From Leishmania donovani (taxonomy: Eukaryota; Euglenozoa; Kinetoplastea; Trypanosomatida; Trypanosomatidae): a stretch of DNA of 64,000 nucleotides. Under the pieces are notes generated by a model. That model was not told the origin of the DNA. It made no database searches and worked only from the letters and a program-made list of their open reading frames with translations. Location of the stretch: positions 300,520-364,519 of the forward strand of contig NC_018238.1 of assembly GCF_000227135.1 (NCBI RefSeq). Direction: 5' to 3'. Positions 32,218 through 42,200 of the stretch are shown here, piece by piece (the first letter of the stretch is position 1; each line of letters starts with the position of its first letter). The position numbers were made by a program, and so were the translations under genes.

Positions 32218-35200
32218 ATGCCCGCAGCGTCCCGCTCGCTTGCCTCGAAGGGCACAGCTGCTGCAGCAGCGGCAGCGCCGAAGGGAAGGAGAGCAGCGGC
32301 CGTGTCGTCACTCCCGCCATCACCCACACACGCCAGCCTCTCTGTTGACGAGCTACGAGCCACCCCAGATAGCCGTCTGCTCTCCTATCTCATGAACGCG
32401 TATGACTCGGTGCGCGGGTTTTCGTTGGCGGCGCCGTCAACGGCCCCATGCCCGGGCAGCACCCCTTTCTCGGCCACCTATGTCGAGGAACTGCTCACGC
32501 CTCGGTTGCTCTCAAGCCCGATCCCTGACGTTTCGCAACTCGTGGGCTGTCTCTTGTGCGATGCTGTACGCATACATCACGAGCAGCTGCAGCTGCAGCA
32601 GCGCCAGCACCAGCACCGACAGCGGCGACACAGCGGCGACAGCACACTTACGTACGCCAGCTCCGGGAGCAGCGGCAGCACCAACTACACGCAGCCCGTC
32701 GACGGTCTCGAGACGGCGGGAGCGGAATCGCTGCCTTTTCCGCGGGAGCGCTGCGCTGACGTGCTGCATTGCATCTGCACCTGCTTTGCCAGGCTTCCGT
32801 CTTATCCTATGAACGCGTCACCGTCATCAGCGGCGCATCAGCGCCCGTCGCTGCAACGCGTGGCGTATCTGATTGAGCGTGCTGCCGCGGCGCACATCTT
32901 TCGCCACCTCCTGCCTCACTGCAGCCTGGCGTCGGAGGAGACGCAGCAGGCGCTGCGGTGGGTATTCGAGGCTGTCCGTTGCGCCTCCTCTGCGCCTGCG
33001 GGCGAGCTGGGGAACCGCGGCAGCGTCGGCACTCCGACAAGCACTGCCACCTGCGGTGAGATGGCGCAGGTTCTTCGCGATATCATTTGCTGCACGAGCG
33101 TCGTGACACCGGCGCATCTGGTGCCACTCCTGGATGAGCTGGTCGTAGCATCACCCACGCTAAGGCTGATGTCTCTGTCCGCGTCATCGTCGTCTTCCTT
33201 CTCCGCTTGCGCCCCAAGCGCGCGACAGAATCGGCACCTGCCAGCGCACTGCGGCAGCAGTGGCGCTCTCATCACGACCCGCCTGCTGCTGGAGCAGATG
33301 GATATGCTGCAACCGGCCATCGCGACGTGGGCCATGGGGGAGTTTGAAGAGGGCCTTGCTGAGGTGCTTGCATCCAAAGCGCTTCAGTCTGAGGACGAAG
33401 ACCTGGAGGGCGAGGAAAGGCGCCGCGGAAGCGACACGGACGAGGACGAGCCGCACCAGCAGCGGCGGCAGCAGCCACGGATGAGGACAGCAAAGGCGCC
33501 GCAGGAGGCGCAGCTGATTCACAAGCGTCGAGGCCTGCAGGTCATGGCACACGTGCTCGAGGTGCTCGTAGCGCTGATAGAGCTGCACGTCGACTTAGCA
33601 GAGCAGCTGCTTCCCGCTCTCGCGCCGCATCTCGAGCACACCTGCCCTGAGGTGCGCCTACTGCTGCTGCGCGGCCTCAGCGCTGCCTTCGCTGCGAATG
33701 AGGCGGCGGTCCGGTCCTACAGAGCCGCTTTCATGGGCCCTTTACTGAATCGTTTTCTCGATGTCAAGCCCAACATTCGCATGGAAGCTGTCCGCCTGTC
33801 CACAATGCTGCTCCAGCGCTTCGGCAACCACGCGAGGCCTGGGGCCGACCGTGATGACCGTCACGCGATTGGCTTATCCACCAATCTGTCTCGTATGCAG
33901 TCGCTGCAGCAGGACCTCTGGAAGGCGTTCCAGCCCTGCTGGGAGCGGCTGCTCGCCGATCCGCATGTCCTTGTGCGCAGGCAGGCGGTTGCCTCAGTGA
34001 CCGAGGCGGCGCTGGCGGCTCCGCTGCTGCTACAACCAACACCCCATTCAGAAAGCATCGACAACAGGGATCTTCGCGGAGGACAGCAGGCAACACCCTC
34101 TCTCACGCGCAGCCCCTCCAACTTCCTCGCGCAGACGCTGGGCCTGCGCGCGCTTGATAAGAACCGCCGCGTCCGCTGCGCCGCGGTGGACGGGCTGACG
34201 CGGCTGTACAGCGAATACCGCCTCGTATGGATACCGAACGCGGTCCTGGATGCAGTGCGCATCGACGCCGGATCGTCATTGTCGTCAACAGCGCCAGCAA
34301 CGTTGACAGCAGAGACGGTGGTCGAGGGTCTCTTGCCGGCCCCGTTTTCCTGCCTGTCGCCCACCTCGGCCACGTGCGCCGCTGCGGCCACTCAGGCCAC
34401 CCTGACTCAGTGGTTGTCGCCGACGTCTCCAGCCGCGCTTCCGCTCACCAAAACGCCTGCCCTGCTCGATTTTGAAAGAAACGCCCTTGAGGAGAAGCAG
34501 CTGTCTCAGCAGCACCCGCCAGGCGGGGACGAGTTCGACGAGGGCGATGCGTTGCTCGGCTTTGGTGCGTCGGCCAGCTCGACAAAAGCTGTCACTGGCG
34601 GTGGTGTGCTCACCACAACGAGCATCCCCAGCACTGCATCGGCGGCGGCGGCGGTGTCGGCCTACGTGGATGCCCTCGTGCAGCTCTGCCAGCACGTCGA
34701 TTCTGCCCACTTTGCGCAGCTCCTGCGCCTTTCGGAGAAGAAGCCGCAATTGCGCCTTGCCATCCGGCGGCTGTTCGAGTTTCACGCAGCGGTGAAGGAG
34801 AGCAACGGTGACGTCAAGTCCGCCGAGGGTCAGCAGCGCATCCACTCGATCCATCGCCTCCTCACTTTCCTCCAGGAGACGACAGGGGCGAGCAAGGGAG
34901 AGTGGGATGCTCTCTTTCGCGCCAAGGACGAGACGGTGCGGCGTGCGCTGCTGCGCGCATGCGACGCGGCCCACACGGACTGGGTGGAGGTGCGTAAAGG
35001 GCTTCTGTGCTCGCTGCACGGTCGTATCAGCGCCGACGAGTTCGCTTTTGTCAAGCAGACGCTGATGCCACAGATGGTCTTTGCCGTGAAACCCGCTCAC
35101 CTTGCAGGGCTGATGCAGCGGCTGCACCGCAGCATCTACACCAGTGCCCGCGACGAAGTTGTAGTGGATGGGGCCGGCGCCGCCGGCGCGCTGCGAGCGC

Positions 35201-37719
35201 TGCTGCTTCTCACCGCCGCATCGCCGTCGTTCGCTGCGTTGAGCACTGAAGGGCTAGTAGAGGCACTACAAGCCGCCGCGAAGCAATCCGTGGGACCTCC
35301 GCCGAACTGGTGCGGGCTGCTGTTGCAAGCGCTGCAGCAATGGGCCACCGCCACCGCCACTATGGCGGACAGAAACACCACTGCGACCACCGCTGCGACT
35401 TCTGCTCTGCACGACTCACTGATCGCCACCCTTCGCGCGATGGCGCTCGCGTCACTACCCATGCAGCAGACCATCCCATCCTCTCTCGCTTCTACAGCGT
35501 TTGCACGGGACAACGACAGCTGCCGTGATGGGACGGCCTTCTCAGCGGTGAAGCAGCTGGCAAAGCAAGCGACGCGCACACTAGTGGCGCTGCTGAGAGT
35601 CCCTGGCTATAACACCAGTGCAGCGGCTGCGCTACACTCCCTCGCGTCGGAGTTGGCGAAGCGCCTCGCTAGCGGGCGAGCGCTCATAAACGACGTCAAG
35701 ACGGTTGCTTGGCTCGCGAGCGTCCAGGCCCTTGCGCGCTGCGGCGGTGGCAGCGGCAGCGACGACCGCACTTCGCGTGCAGCGGGTGCAGCGCTGCTGC
35801 TGCTCTCTACAGCGTCCTCTACAGCGGCGGCCACCACCGAAACGGATGCAGGACCACTACCGGCGCTTCTGCTGTCCCTTTCCTCGCTGCTTGTCGCCGC
35901 TGTGGAGGACGTGTGCGGTAAGGCGGGCCAGTCGAGGCTCAAGGCTCTCGCGACCGCGTCTGCCGCGGCGGCGAACACCACCGCGGCAGCAACAATGCCG
36001 GCCTGCGGTGCCCGCTCCTCCTCGCCTGTGAGCACCAATATGCCAGTCACTGCAGCCATCGTGGATGGGTCGGCCAAGGCCATGGTGGCCCTGGTGCTGA
36101 GCTGCCCCAAGTCCTCGGACGCTGGTGGCAGTAGCACCGGTGTCGCCAGCCGCGCCAACGCCGTGATATGCGCAGTAGATGCGCTCCTGAAAGGCTACAA
36201 AGCCTCCGTGGCGGTGGCGTCGGGGCGGCGTGGGCCAGCCAGCATCGGCAGCTGTCATTGTCGAATCGCGCTTGAGAAGCAGCTTGTGAAGCTGTTGCTG
36301 ACGCCGACACCGGACATCGGCAGGGAGCTGGCTGTCTCTGTGGTTCTCTCTGTGGAAGAAAGCGCGCATGTGCGTCACGCTGTGCAGGCGAAGCTCGCAG
36401 GTCATCTTCTGCACCGCACCTGCGACATGCGGGTGGCTGCCTTGTTGCTGCTGACTGCGATCAGCGAGGACTCGAAGAGCTCCTATCACCGACTCCGTGG
36501 GCTGGTGGAGACTGTCGGGGATCACTTGCGGGCAAAACAGGTGAGTCAAGGTGCCTCGCTCTCATCGCCATCGGCGCTTTACTGCTACTGGGAGTACACT
36601 ATCCCATTTCTGGTTCTCTTCCTCGCTCACCACCCGTACTACGCGAGCGAGGAGGCGGAGAATCAGTTCGTTGGGTTCCAGCGCGTGTGGCACCTCCTTA
36701 TCGGCGAGCTTCTCCGCCACGGCACGCAGTGCGCTGGATTTGTGGTGGAGCTGCTCAGCAAGATCAAACAGTCAGACGACGCCCTGGCCCCGGGGAGCGA
36801 TGCGTGCCGCGTGATGTGTGACCTTGCGAGTCGAGTGCTGCTGGAGTGCCTCGGTCAGCGGCAGAGCCGGGCCGAGGACCTTCGCCGCTACCCCGGTGCC
36901 GTGCTCTTGCCCTCCTTCTTTGTGCGCACGTCGCGCTCCAACCCGCAAAAGCTGCTGGAGACCGTTTTCCTCGACCAAGGCGTGCGTGTAACCGCCAATG
37001 CCCCGTTTCGGATGCCCACCGTCAGCGGGGGCGCCGCAGGGGCGGGCAGCGGCAGCCGCGGCAGCAGCCTTCAGGCCACTCCGCGCGCCTCGTCGACCGC
37101 CCTCTCTCGCGGAGCGGATGGCGCCACAGACATCAATCACGTCTCCAGCTCCGCAGCACCATACGGAGTGACGACTGCTGCTGCTGCTGCTGTGCCGCCG
37201 TCTCCGTTGAGGAAACGCGCACGCTCCCCGTCAACTGAGGTGAGCGCTGCTGTCTCTCTCTCGCCGCCGGTGAGGCCGCAATGCGAGGATGAAGTGGCTG
37301 AGGGGGATGAGGGCAGCATGCCGCAGCGCGAGTGCACTGAACCAGCCGTGGGGGAGAGCGCTAACAACTCGGACCCGCTGAGTGACTCCGCGATTGCATC
37401 GCAGGAGTGGAATGCGAAGCGGGCGGCACTGCAGCGTCTCACCGTTGAGGAAGCGCTCGATGACCTCTTCTGTGGACTCACCAAGACGGCCATCGCGCAG
37501 CTGCGCTGGAAGGTCGTCCGCAGCCGCATAGAGGAAGCTCTCCGTGCGCTGGACTGCAGTCGGCTCCCGCAGCAACCGCAACCACGCATCACCAATGAAG
37601 GCACTGGCGCCGATCTGATGGTGACGAAGGGTGCCTCGTTGCTGGAGTGCGACATGGAGAACCTACTGCAGTACGCGAAAGATCAGCTGCGGGTGCGGTA
37701 TGATCGTGCCCCGGCGTAG
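32218..37719 (+). CDS. PDS5: HEAT-repeat protein, probable sister-chromatid cohesion factor PDS5
   Basis: 1833 residues. Ordered features match PDS5 proteins, which bind the cohesin ring and control its loading and release. Near residue 100 is a HEAT repeat of the type SSPxPDVxxLVGCLLCDAVRI. Near 510-530 comes FLDVKPNIRMEAVRLS, and near 580 DPHVLVRRQAVASV. Near 643 is the telling LDKNRRVRCAAVDGLTRLY, close to the conserved LDKxxRVRxxAxxxLxxxY of PDS5. It is followed, at about the right distance, by a helix pair around residues 813-860 and a segment near 957 (VKPAHLAGLMQRLHRSI) that resembles the PDS5 segment before the linker. Ala/Thr/Ser-rich spacers and a disordered tail (about 1600-1730) make it longer than the usual 1300-1450. 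Condensin CAP-G and other HEAT proteins are the alternatives. ATG 32218 is the first in the frame, which is open without ATG from 32104. Confidence 0.75.
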   Translation: MPAASRSLASKGTAAAAAAAPKGRRAAAVSSLPPSPTHASLSVDELRATPDSRLLSYLMNAYDSVRGFSLAAPSTAPCPGSTPFSATYVEELLTPRLLSSPIPDVSQLVGCLLCDAVRIHHEQLQLQQRQHQHRQRRHSGDSTLTYASSGSSGSTNYTQPVDGLETAGAESLPFPRERCADVLHCICTCFARLPSYPMNASPSSAAHQRPSLQRVAYLIERAAAAHIFRHLLPHCSLASEETQQALRWVFEAVRCASSAPAGELGNRGSVGTPTSTATCGEMAQVLRDIICCTSVVTPAHLVPLLDELVVASPTLRLMSLSASSSSSFSACAPSARQNRHLPAHCGSSGALITTRLLLEQMDMLQPAIATWAMGEFEEGLAEVLASKALQSEDEDLEGEERRRGSDTDEDEPHQQRRQQPRMRTAKAPQEAQLIHKRRGLQVMAHVLEVLVALIELHVDLAEQLLPALAPHLEHTCPEVRLLLLRGLSAAFAANEAAVRSYRAAFMGPLLNRFLDVKPNIRMEAVRLSTMLLQRFGNHARPGADRDDRHAIGLSTNLSRMQSLQQDLWKAFQPCWERLLADPHVLVRRQAVASVTEAALAAPLLLQPTPHSESIDNRDLRGGQQATPSLTRSPSNFLAQTLGLRALDKNRRVRCAAVDGLTRLYSEYRLVWIPNAVLDAVRIDAGSSLSSTAPATLTAETVVEGLLPAPFSCLSPTSATCAAAATQATLTQWLSPTSPAALPLTKTPALLDFERNALEEKQLSQQHPPGGDEFDEGDALLGFGASASSTKAVTGGGVLTTTSIPSTASAAAAVSAYVDALVQLCQHVDSAHFAQLLRLSEKKPQLRLAIRRLFEFHAAVKESNGDVKSAEGQQRIHSIHRLLTFLQETTGASKGEWDALFRAKDETVRRALLRACDAAHTDWVEVRKGLLCSLHGRISADEFAFVKQTLMPQMVFAVKPAHLAGLMQRLHRSIYTSARDEVVVDGAGAAGALRALLLLTAASPSFAALSTEGLVEALQAAAKQSVGPPPNWCGLLLQALQQWATATATMADRNTTATTAATSALHDSLIATLRAMALASLPMQQTIPSSLASTAFARDNDSCRDGTAFSAVKQLAKQATRTLVALLRVPGYNTSAAAALHSLASELAKRLASGRALINDVKTVAWLASVQALARCGGGSGSDDRTSRAAGAALLLLSTASSTAAATTETDAGPLPALLLSLSSLLVAAVEDVCGKAGQSRLKALATASAAAANTTAAATMPACGARSSSPVSTNMPVTAAIVDGSAKAMVALVLSCPKSSDAGGSSTGVASRANAVICAVDALLKGYKASVAVASGRRGPASIGSCHCRIALEKQLVKLLLTPTPDIGRELAVSVVLSVEESAHVRHAVQAKLAGHLLHRTCDMRVAALLLLTAISEDSKSSYHRLRGLVETVGDHLRAKQVSQGASLSSPSALYCYWEYTIPFLVLFLAHHPYYASEEAENQFVGFQRVWHLLIGELLRHGTQCAGFVVELLSKIKQSDDALAPGSDACRVMCDLASRVLLECLGQRQSRAEDLRRYPGAVLLPSFFVRTSRSNPQKLLETVFLDQGVRVTANAPFRMPTVSGGAAGAGSGSRGSSLQATPRASSTALSRGADGATDINHVSSSAAPYGVTTAAAAAVPPSPLRKRARSPSTEVSAAVSLSPPVRPQCEDEVAEGDEGSMPQRECTEPAVGESANNSDPLSDSAIASQEWNAKRAALQRLTVEEALDDLFCGLTKTAIAQLRWKVVRSRIEEALRALDCSRLPQQPQPRITNEGTGADLMVTKGASLLECDMENLLQYAKDQLRVRYDRAPA

Positions 37720-38560
37720 GCACCTGCGCGCTCCGTTTTCGTGCACGCCTCCTCGAGTGTGGAGACACGCTCTTCGTATAGACAGACAGACATACAGACG
37801 GACAGATATATAGAGAGATGGAGGGCATGTGTGTGCTTGACGCGTGCGTCTTTCACCAGTGCTTGAGAGCGCCGCGCCCCACGCACCTCGCCCATCTCGT
37901 CGTCTTTGCCGTTGCCTTTGGTTGCTTTTTGATGATGTGCGTGGCCGGCCTGTGGGGGGGGGGTGGTCTGTTGGATGGCCTGTGCTCCTCAGCACGTGCC
38001 ACGTGGCGTTCTCCCTCTCCATCACTCCGCCGTCTTTTTTTTTTATGCCTGCGCGCGGGTGCATGCTGTTGTGCATGTGACGGCGTCCTTCGTTCATCGC
38101 GCCTCAGTCTCTCGCGCATCCAGCGTTGGCCGAAAAAAAGAGTTGCACGCAAGGTCTTGCCGCCGCTTCCCAGTAAAGAAAGAAGAGGGGAAGGCTGGGG
38201 AAAAGAGGGGTGCACAGCGACGCGCTGGCGGATGTCGTCCGAGGAGAGAAGAGGGGCGGGGGGCGGGGGTGCTATTCGAGGCAATCTCTCTCGCGACGCA
38301 TTACCGTCCCCGTCTGCCTTGCTCCTTCTGTGCGGCCCTCCACCTCGCTTGTTCTCACTTTTTGTGTGCTGGCATGGCACTCTACAACGTATGCAGAGTC
38401 AACGCAACAACACCAACACACGAACATGCATCGAGCTCGGCTGTCAGCGCTGTGCGCTCAGACATATCCGGTGCGTGGTTTTTCGCTTCTCTCGACAGTG
38501 GCGCCCTTGCCGTCGTCTGATGAGGAACGCGCTGGCGCTGAGGAGGAGCATGTCTGTGCT

Positions 38561-38590
38561 GGGGGGGGGAGGGGAGGGGAGGGGAGGGGG
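38561..38590 (+). other. Strong G-quadruplex motif
   Basis: One run of nine G is followed by runs of four, four, four and five G, each separated by a single A. Single-base loops predict a very stable quadruplex in DNA and in the transcript. Confidence 0.8.
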
Positions 38591-38804
38591 ACAAGCGGGG
38601 ATGGCTGGACAGTCCCGCAGATGCCATGCTATCGCCGGCATCCACAGCACACGGACCACCTGTGGCGCTGCTGCAAAGTGTGCCTCTTCGTCTTCTTTCC
38701 TGCCGTTTCTCTCTGCCACCTGCACACCACACGCACACTGAAGTAGTCGTACCTTGGAACAAGAAAGGGGGCACCGTTACACGCACACCTGCACATACAC
38801 ACAT

Positions 38805-38806
<2 letters not shown>

Positions 38807-38837
<31 letters not shown>
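38807..38837. repeat. CA microsatellite
   Basis: About 15 uninterrupted AC units. Confidence 0.95.
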
Positions 38838-38838
<1 letters not shown>

Positions 38839-39190
38839 GGAGAGAGAGAGGTATCCCATTTCGGGACTGCAGGCACCGTGTGGCGCCTTGCCCATCCTTG
38901 AGGCCCTTTCTCCACCTCCCTCCTCCTTTCTCCCTCCTTTGGCTGTGATCGCTGTAATTTCCGTCTGTTTTGCTGCTGAGAAACACGCTTCTCGCTCTGC
39001 TTGCTCGCTTTACGTTTTGCTTGTGTGCCTGTGTGCACGCGAGGAAGGCGCTGGCGATCTGTCTCTTGTGTGTTTCTGTTTTCTTGTGTCCATCACCAGG
39101 TTTGTTTTCTCTCGCGCATCCGCGGATGTTCGCTTCGCCACCACACCTCATCGTCATTCATCCTTGATCGTTTATATCCTCTGTATTATT

Positions 39191-39243
39191 GTTTTCCTCC
39201 CATCTCTCTCTCTTTCTCGCCGTGTGCGCGCCACCGTGAACAG
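39191..39243 (+). promoter_or_regulatory. Candidate trans-splice acceptor for the kinesin gene
   Basis: Pyrimidine tract 39191-39220; the first AG after it is at 39242-39243, five bases before the ATG. An alternative is AG 39098-39099 after an earlier T-rich tract, giving a leader of about 150 nt. Confidence 0.3.
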
Positions 39244-39248
39244 GCACC

Positions 39249-42200
39249 ATGAGTGGGTCGCCGTTGAACTCGTCACTGCAGCCGGCTCTAACGGCCAGTG
39301 ATGAGGCTGTTATCAATGAGGGAGTTAGTGTCGTTGTGCGCGTCCGCCCTCTCTCCACAAAGGAGCGGGCAGATGCGAGGGTGCACAACTGCATTAAATG
39401 CTTGCCAGACTGCGTCATCATTGACGGCAGCGCCCACGCACGGGCATCCATGCACGCGAGCCCGGCAGGACCAGCCTCGCAGCCGACGCGCGCCACAACT
39501 CGCCCATATCAGTTCTCTGTCGATCAGGTTTTCAACACGCACGCCTCGCAGATTGAGGTGTACGAGCAGTCGTGCAAGCGCATCGTAGAGGGTATCTTCC
39601 ACGGCATCAACGGCTCCATCCTCGCCTACGGCGCCACCGGCTCTGGCAAGACGCACACCATGTTTGGCAGCACAATGAGCGCTGCGGGTATTGTGTACCA
39701 GGCCGTCCAGGACATCTTTGCTGAAAAGGAGCGACTGGAGGAAGAGGAGGGCAAGCGCGTGCGCATCAAGTGCAGCTTTCTCGAGGTCTACAATGAGGAT
39801 GTGTTTGACCTGCTCGCCAGGCCGGTGGGAGAAGGCAGCGGTGGCGCGAAATCCTTGGCGAGCAGCGGTGCTGGTGCCTCGGGCCGAGAAGCGAAGCGAG
39901 TCCCTCTTCAGGTGCGCGAGGCACCCGACACGACGGCTTCTGCGTCTGCCGGCTTTGATGCCGGTGAAGGCGGCGGTATCAACAACGGCGGGCTGCACAT
40001 TCGCGGGCTTACACATATCTTCCCCGAGACGTTCGAGGACTTCGCCCGGAGCATCGAGCACGGCCACACACAACGATTCGTGGCCGCCACCGGGGCTAAT
40101 GCGCAGTCGAGCCGCTCGCACGCGATCATCACTGTCGAGGTAGAGGTGCGCCACAGTAATACCTGCGCCAACGTTGGCGACGTGGGCTTTGCGTCGGCGG
40201 TGGATGACGACGCCGATGCGGCAGAGACAGCCACGGAGTTCTCGCCAACGAAGAAAGCGGCGAAGAGGAAAAAGAGGCCGTTGACGTCGACGGTCACTAT
40301 CGCGAAGATTCAGTTCGCGGATCTGGCGGGCTCTGAGCGCGCCGCCGCGACCAGCAATACGGGCCTGCGTCTTCGCGAGGGCGGAAACATTAACCGGTCG
40401 CTGCTAGCGCTCGGTGCGGTCGTGCAGAGCCTGGTGCAGCAGAAGGTGCGACGGCGGCAGACAGGCGGCAAGGGCGGAGGCAAGATCTTTATTCCTTACC
40501 GTGGGTCCAAGCTGACACGGTTGCTGCGCGACAGCATTGGCGGCAACTGCCGCACGCAGATGCTTTTCTGCCTGAGCCCGAGCACGAAGCACACAGAGGA
40601 GACGGTGAACACGATGAAGTTTGCGATGAACGCGAAGGAGATCCAGGTGGAGGCGCACCGCAACGAGTTCGCCGTCAACTCGAGTCAACTAGCCAAAACA
40701 CAGGAGGCGCTCATCGAGGAGCTGCGAGAGGAGCTTGCTCGCGCGCAGTCTGCTCTCGCCGCGTACACGAGTGGTCTCAGCGGCAACGACTCGAACAATA
40801 GCAGCAGCGCCGAAGGGAACCAGTCTCAGCGTGCTGACGCGGTGCCAGCGACCGAGAGCAGCGTCGTTGGCAGCGAGAGTCCTTCGCTGACCCTGCACAT
40901 TCGACAGGGGGCGTCGCCATCGACGTCGAACAGCCCTCTTGCTGCCCTCAGCACTGGCAATCGCAGCCACAGTAGCCCTGCGCCCACACCATCAGTGCCA
41001 GCCTTGCCCTCGTGGCCTGCCAAGAGCGCGCCGCGAGGCACTGTCACACCATCTGCGGCAGCCGCCGGTGCAGCAGCGTCGTCGCCGTCCGTGAACGGAT
41101 GCCAGTCTCCCGTATCGATCGGTGGCGCCGACGTGCTGCAGGGCGGGAGCGTGCCGCGCCCGTCCCTCAGCAGCCGCACCGCTCGCCCGTCTGTCTTCTC
41201 GGAGACCACTCCGCTTTTCTCTGAGCTGGAGGCAAGGCTGAAAAACTTCTCTGCTCAAAAGGAAAGCCTCTACCACGAGGTGCGCGAGGCGCAGGAGCGC
41301 CAGCGTGATAGGGAGACGCAGCTGCGAGAGCAGCAGTGGCGGCTTGCCACGTTTCTTGTCAGCGACGCCTCCGGCAGCCGCGCACGGGGGGAGGTGGACG
41401 GCAACGGCACCACCGGCATTGGCGTCGCCGGCCTGCGCAAGATGATTTCGGCCATGGAGGCGGAGCAGGCTCAGCAAGCACACCAGCTGACCGCGCTGAC
41501 AGAGCGGCTCGACGACGCGGATCGGCAGTTCGCCGCCACGCGGCAGGAGCTGCTGCGCGAGCGTCAGGGCACCTCGCTTGAGCTGCTGCTAGACAACGCA
41601 CGTCTGCGCCAAGGTTGCACGGAGGCCGAGTGCCTGGCCGCGCACTACCACCAGGAATGCCGCTCGCTGCTCAACCGTCAGGCTGAATACGCCGAAGCGC
41701 TGAGCAAGTGTGTCGAGGCTATTCAGCGCCTTCGTCCGCACCTCGCCCAGCTGACCTCGCCAACGTCCTCCATGAACGGCAGCAACAGTGGCAACGCCAT
41801 CGTGGCCGCGGTCGAGACGGCGAACGTGGCTCTCTTGTACGCGCTGCTGCCCACCGCGTCCACCGCGCAGATGACGACCGTGTTCGAGTCCGCGTTGCAC
41901 TCGACCGTGAAATCGCCGCTGCAGGCGCCGCCGCTGAAATCGGTCTCTGCCTTCTCCTTTCCTGCGCAGCCAATGCCCTTTGCGCACCCGCCGCTGGCGC
42001 CGAGTCCGACGAACCGGGCCGGTCGCAGCAACAGCTGCAGTCCTCTTCGCGGCGGCGGGCCTGCCGGCACTCGTGGCTCGAATCACCTCGCGGAGCATTT
42101 CCGCGACCTGATGGCCACCGCCGAGTCGATGCATCTCACCAGCAGTAGCGAGAGGGATACGAGCGAAAACACAGAGGGGGTTCGCACGCGTCACGGCCAT

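Larger units (their letters stand above)
37720..39248 (+). other. Intergenic region between PDS5-like and kinesin genes
   Basis: Contains AGACAG repeats (37780-37805), poly-G runs, a strong quadruplex motif (38561-38590) and a CA microsatellite (38807-38837). No gene is supported; a 307-codon frame at 37818-38741 is Cys/Arg/Leu-rich with no family resemblance. Confidence 0.6.

Noticed and set aside
32218..37719. Condensin CAP-G (YCG1) as the identity of the HEAT protein
   Set aside because: The LDKxxRVR...LY block and the order of segments after it fit PDS5 better; kept as the main alternative.
39288..40154. 288-codon minus-strand frame
   Set aside because: Antisense to the kinesin motor domain.
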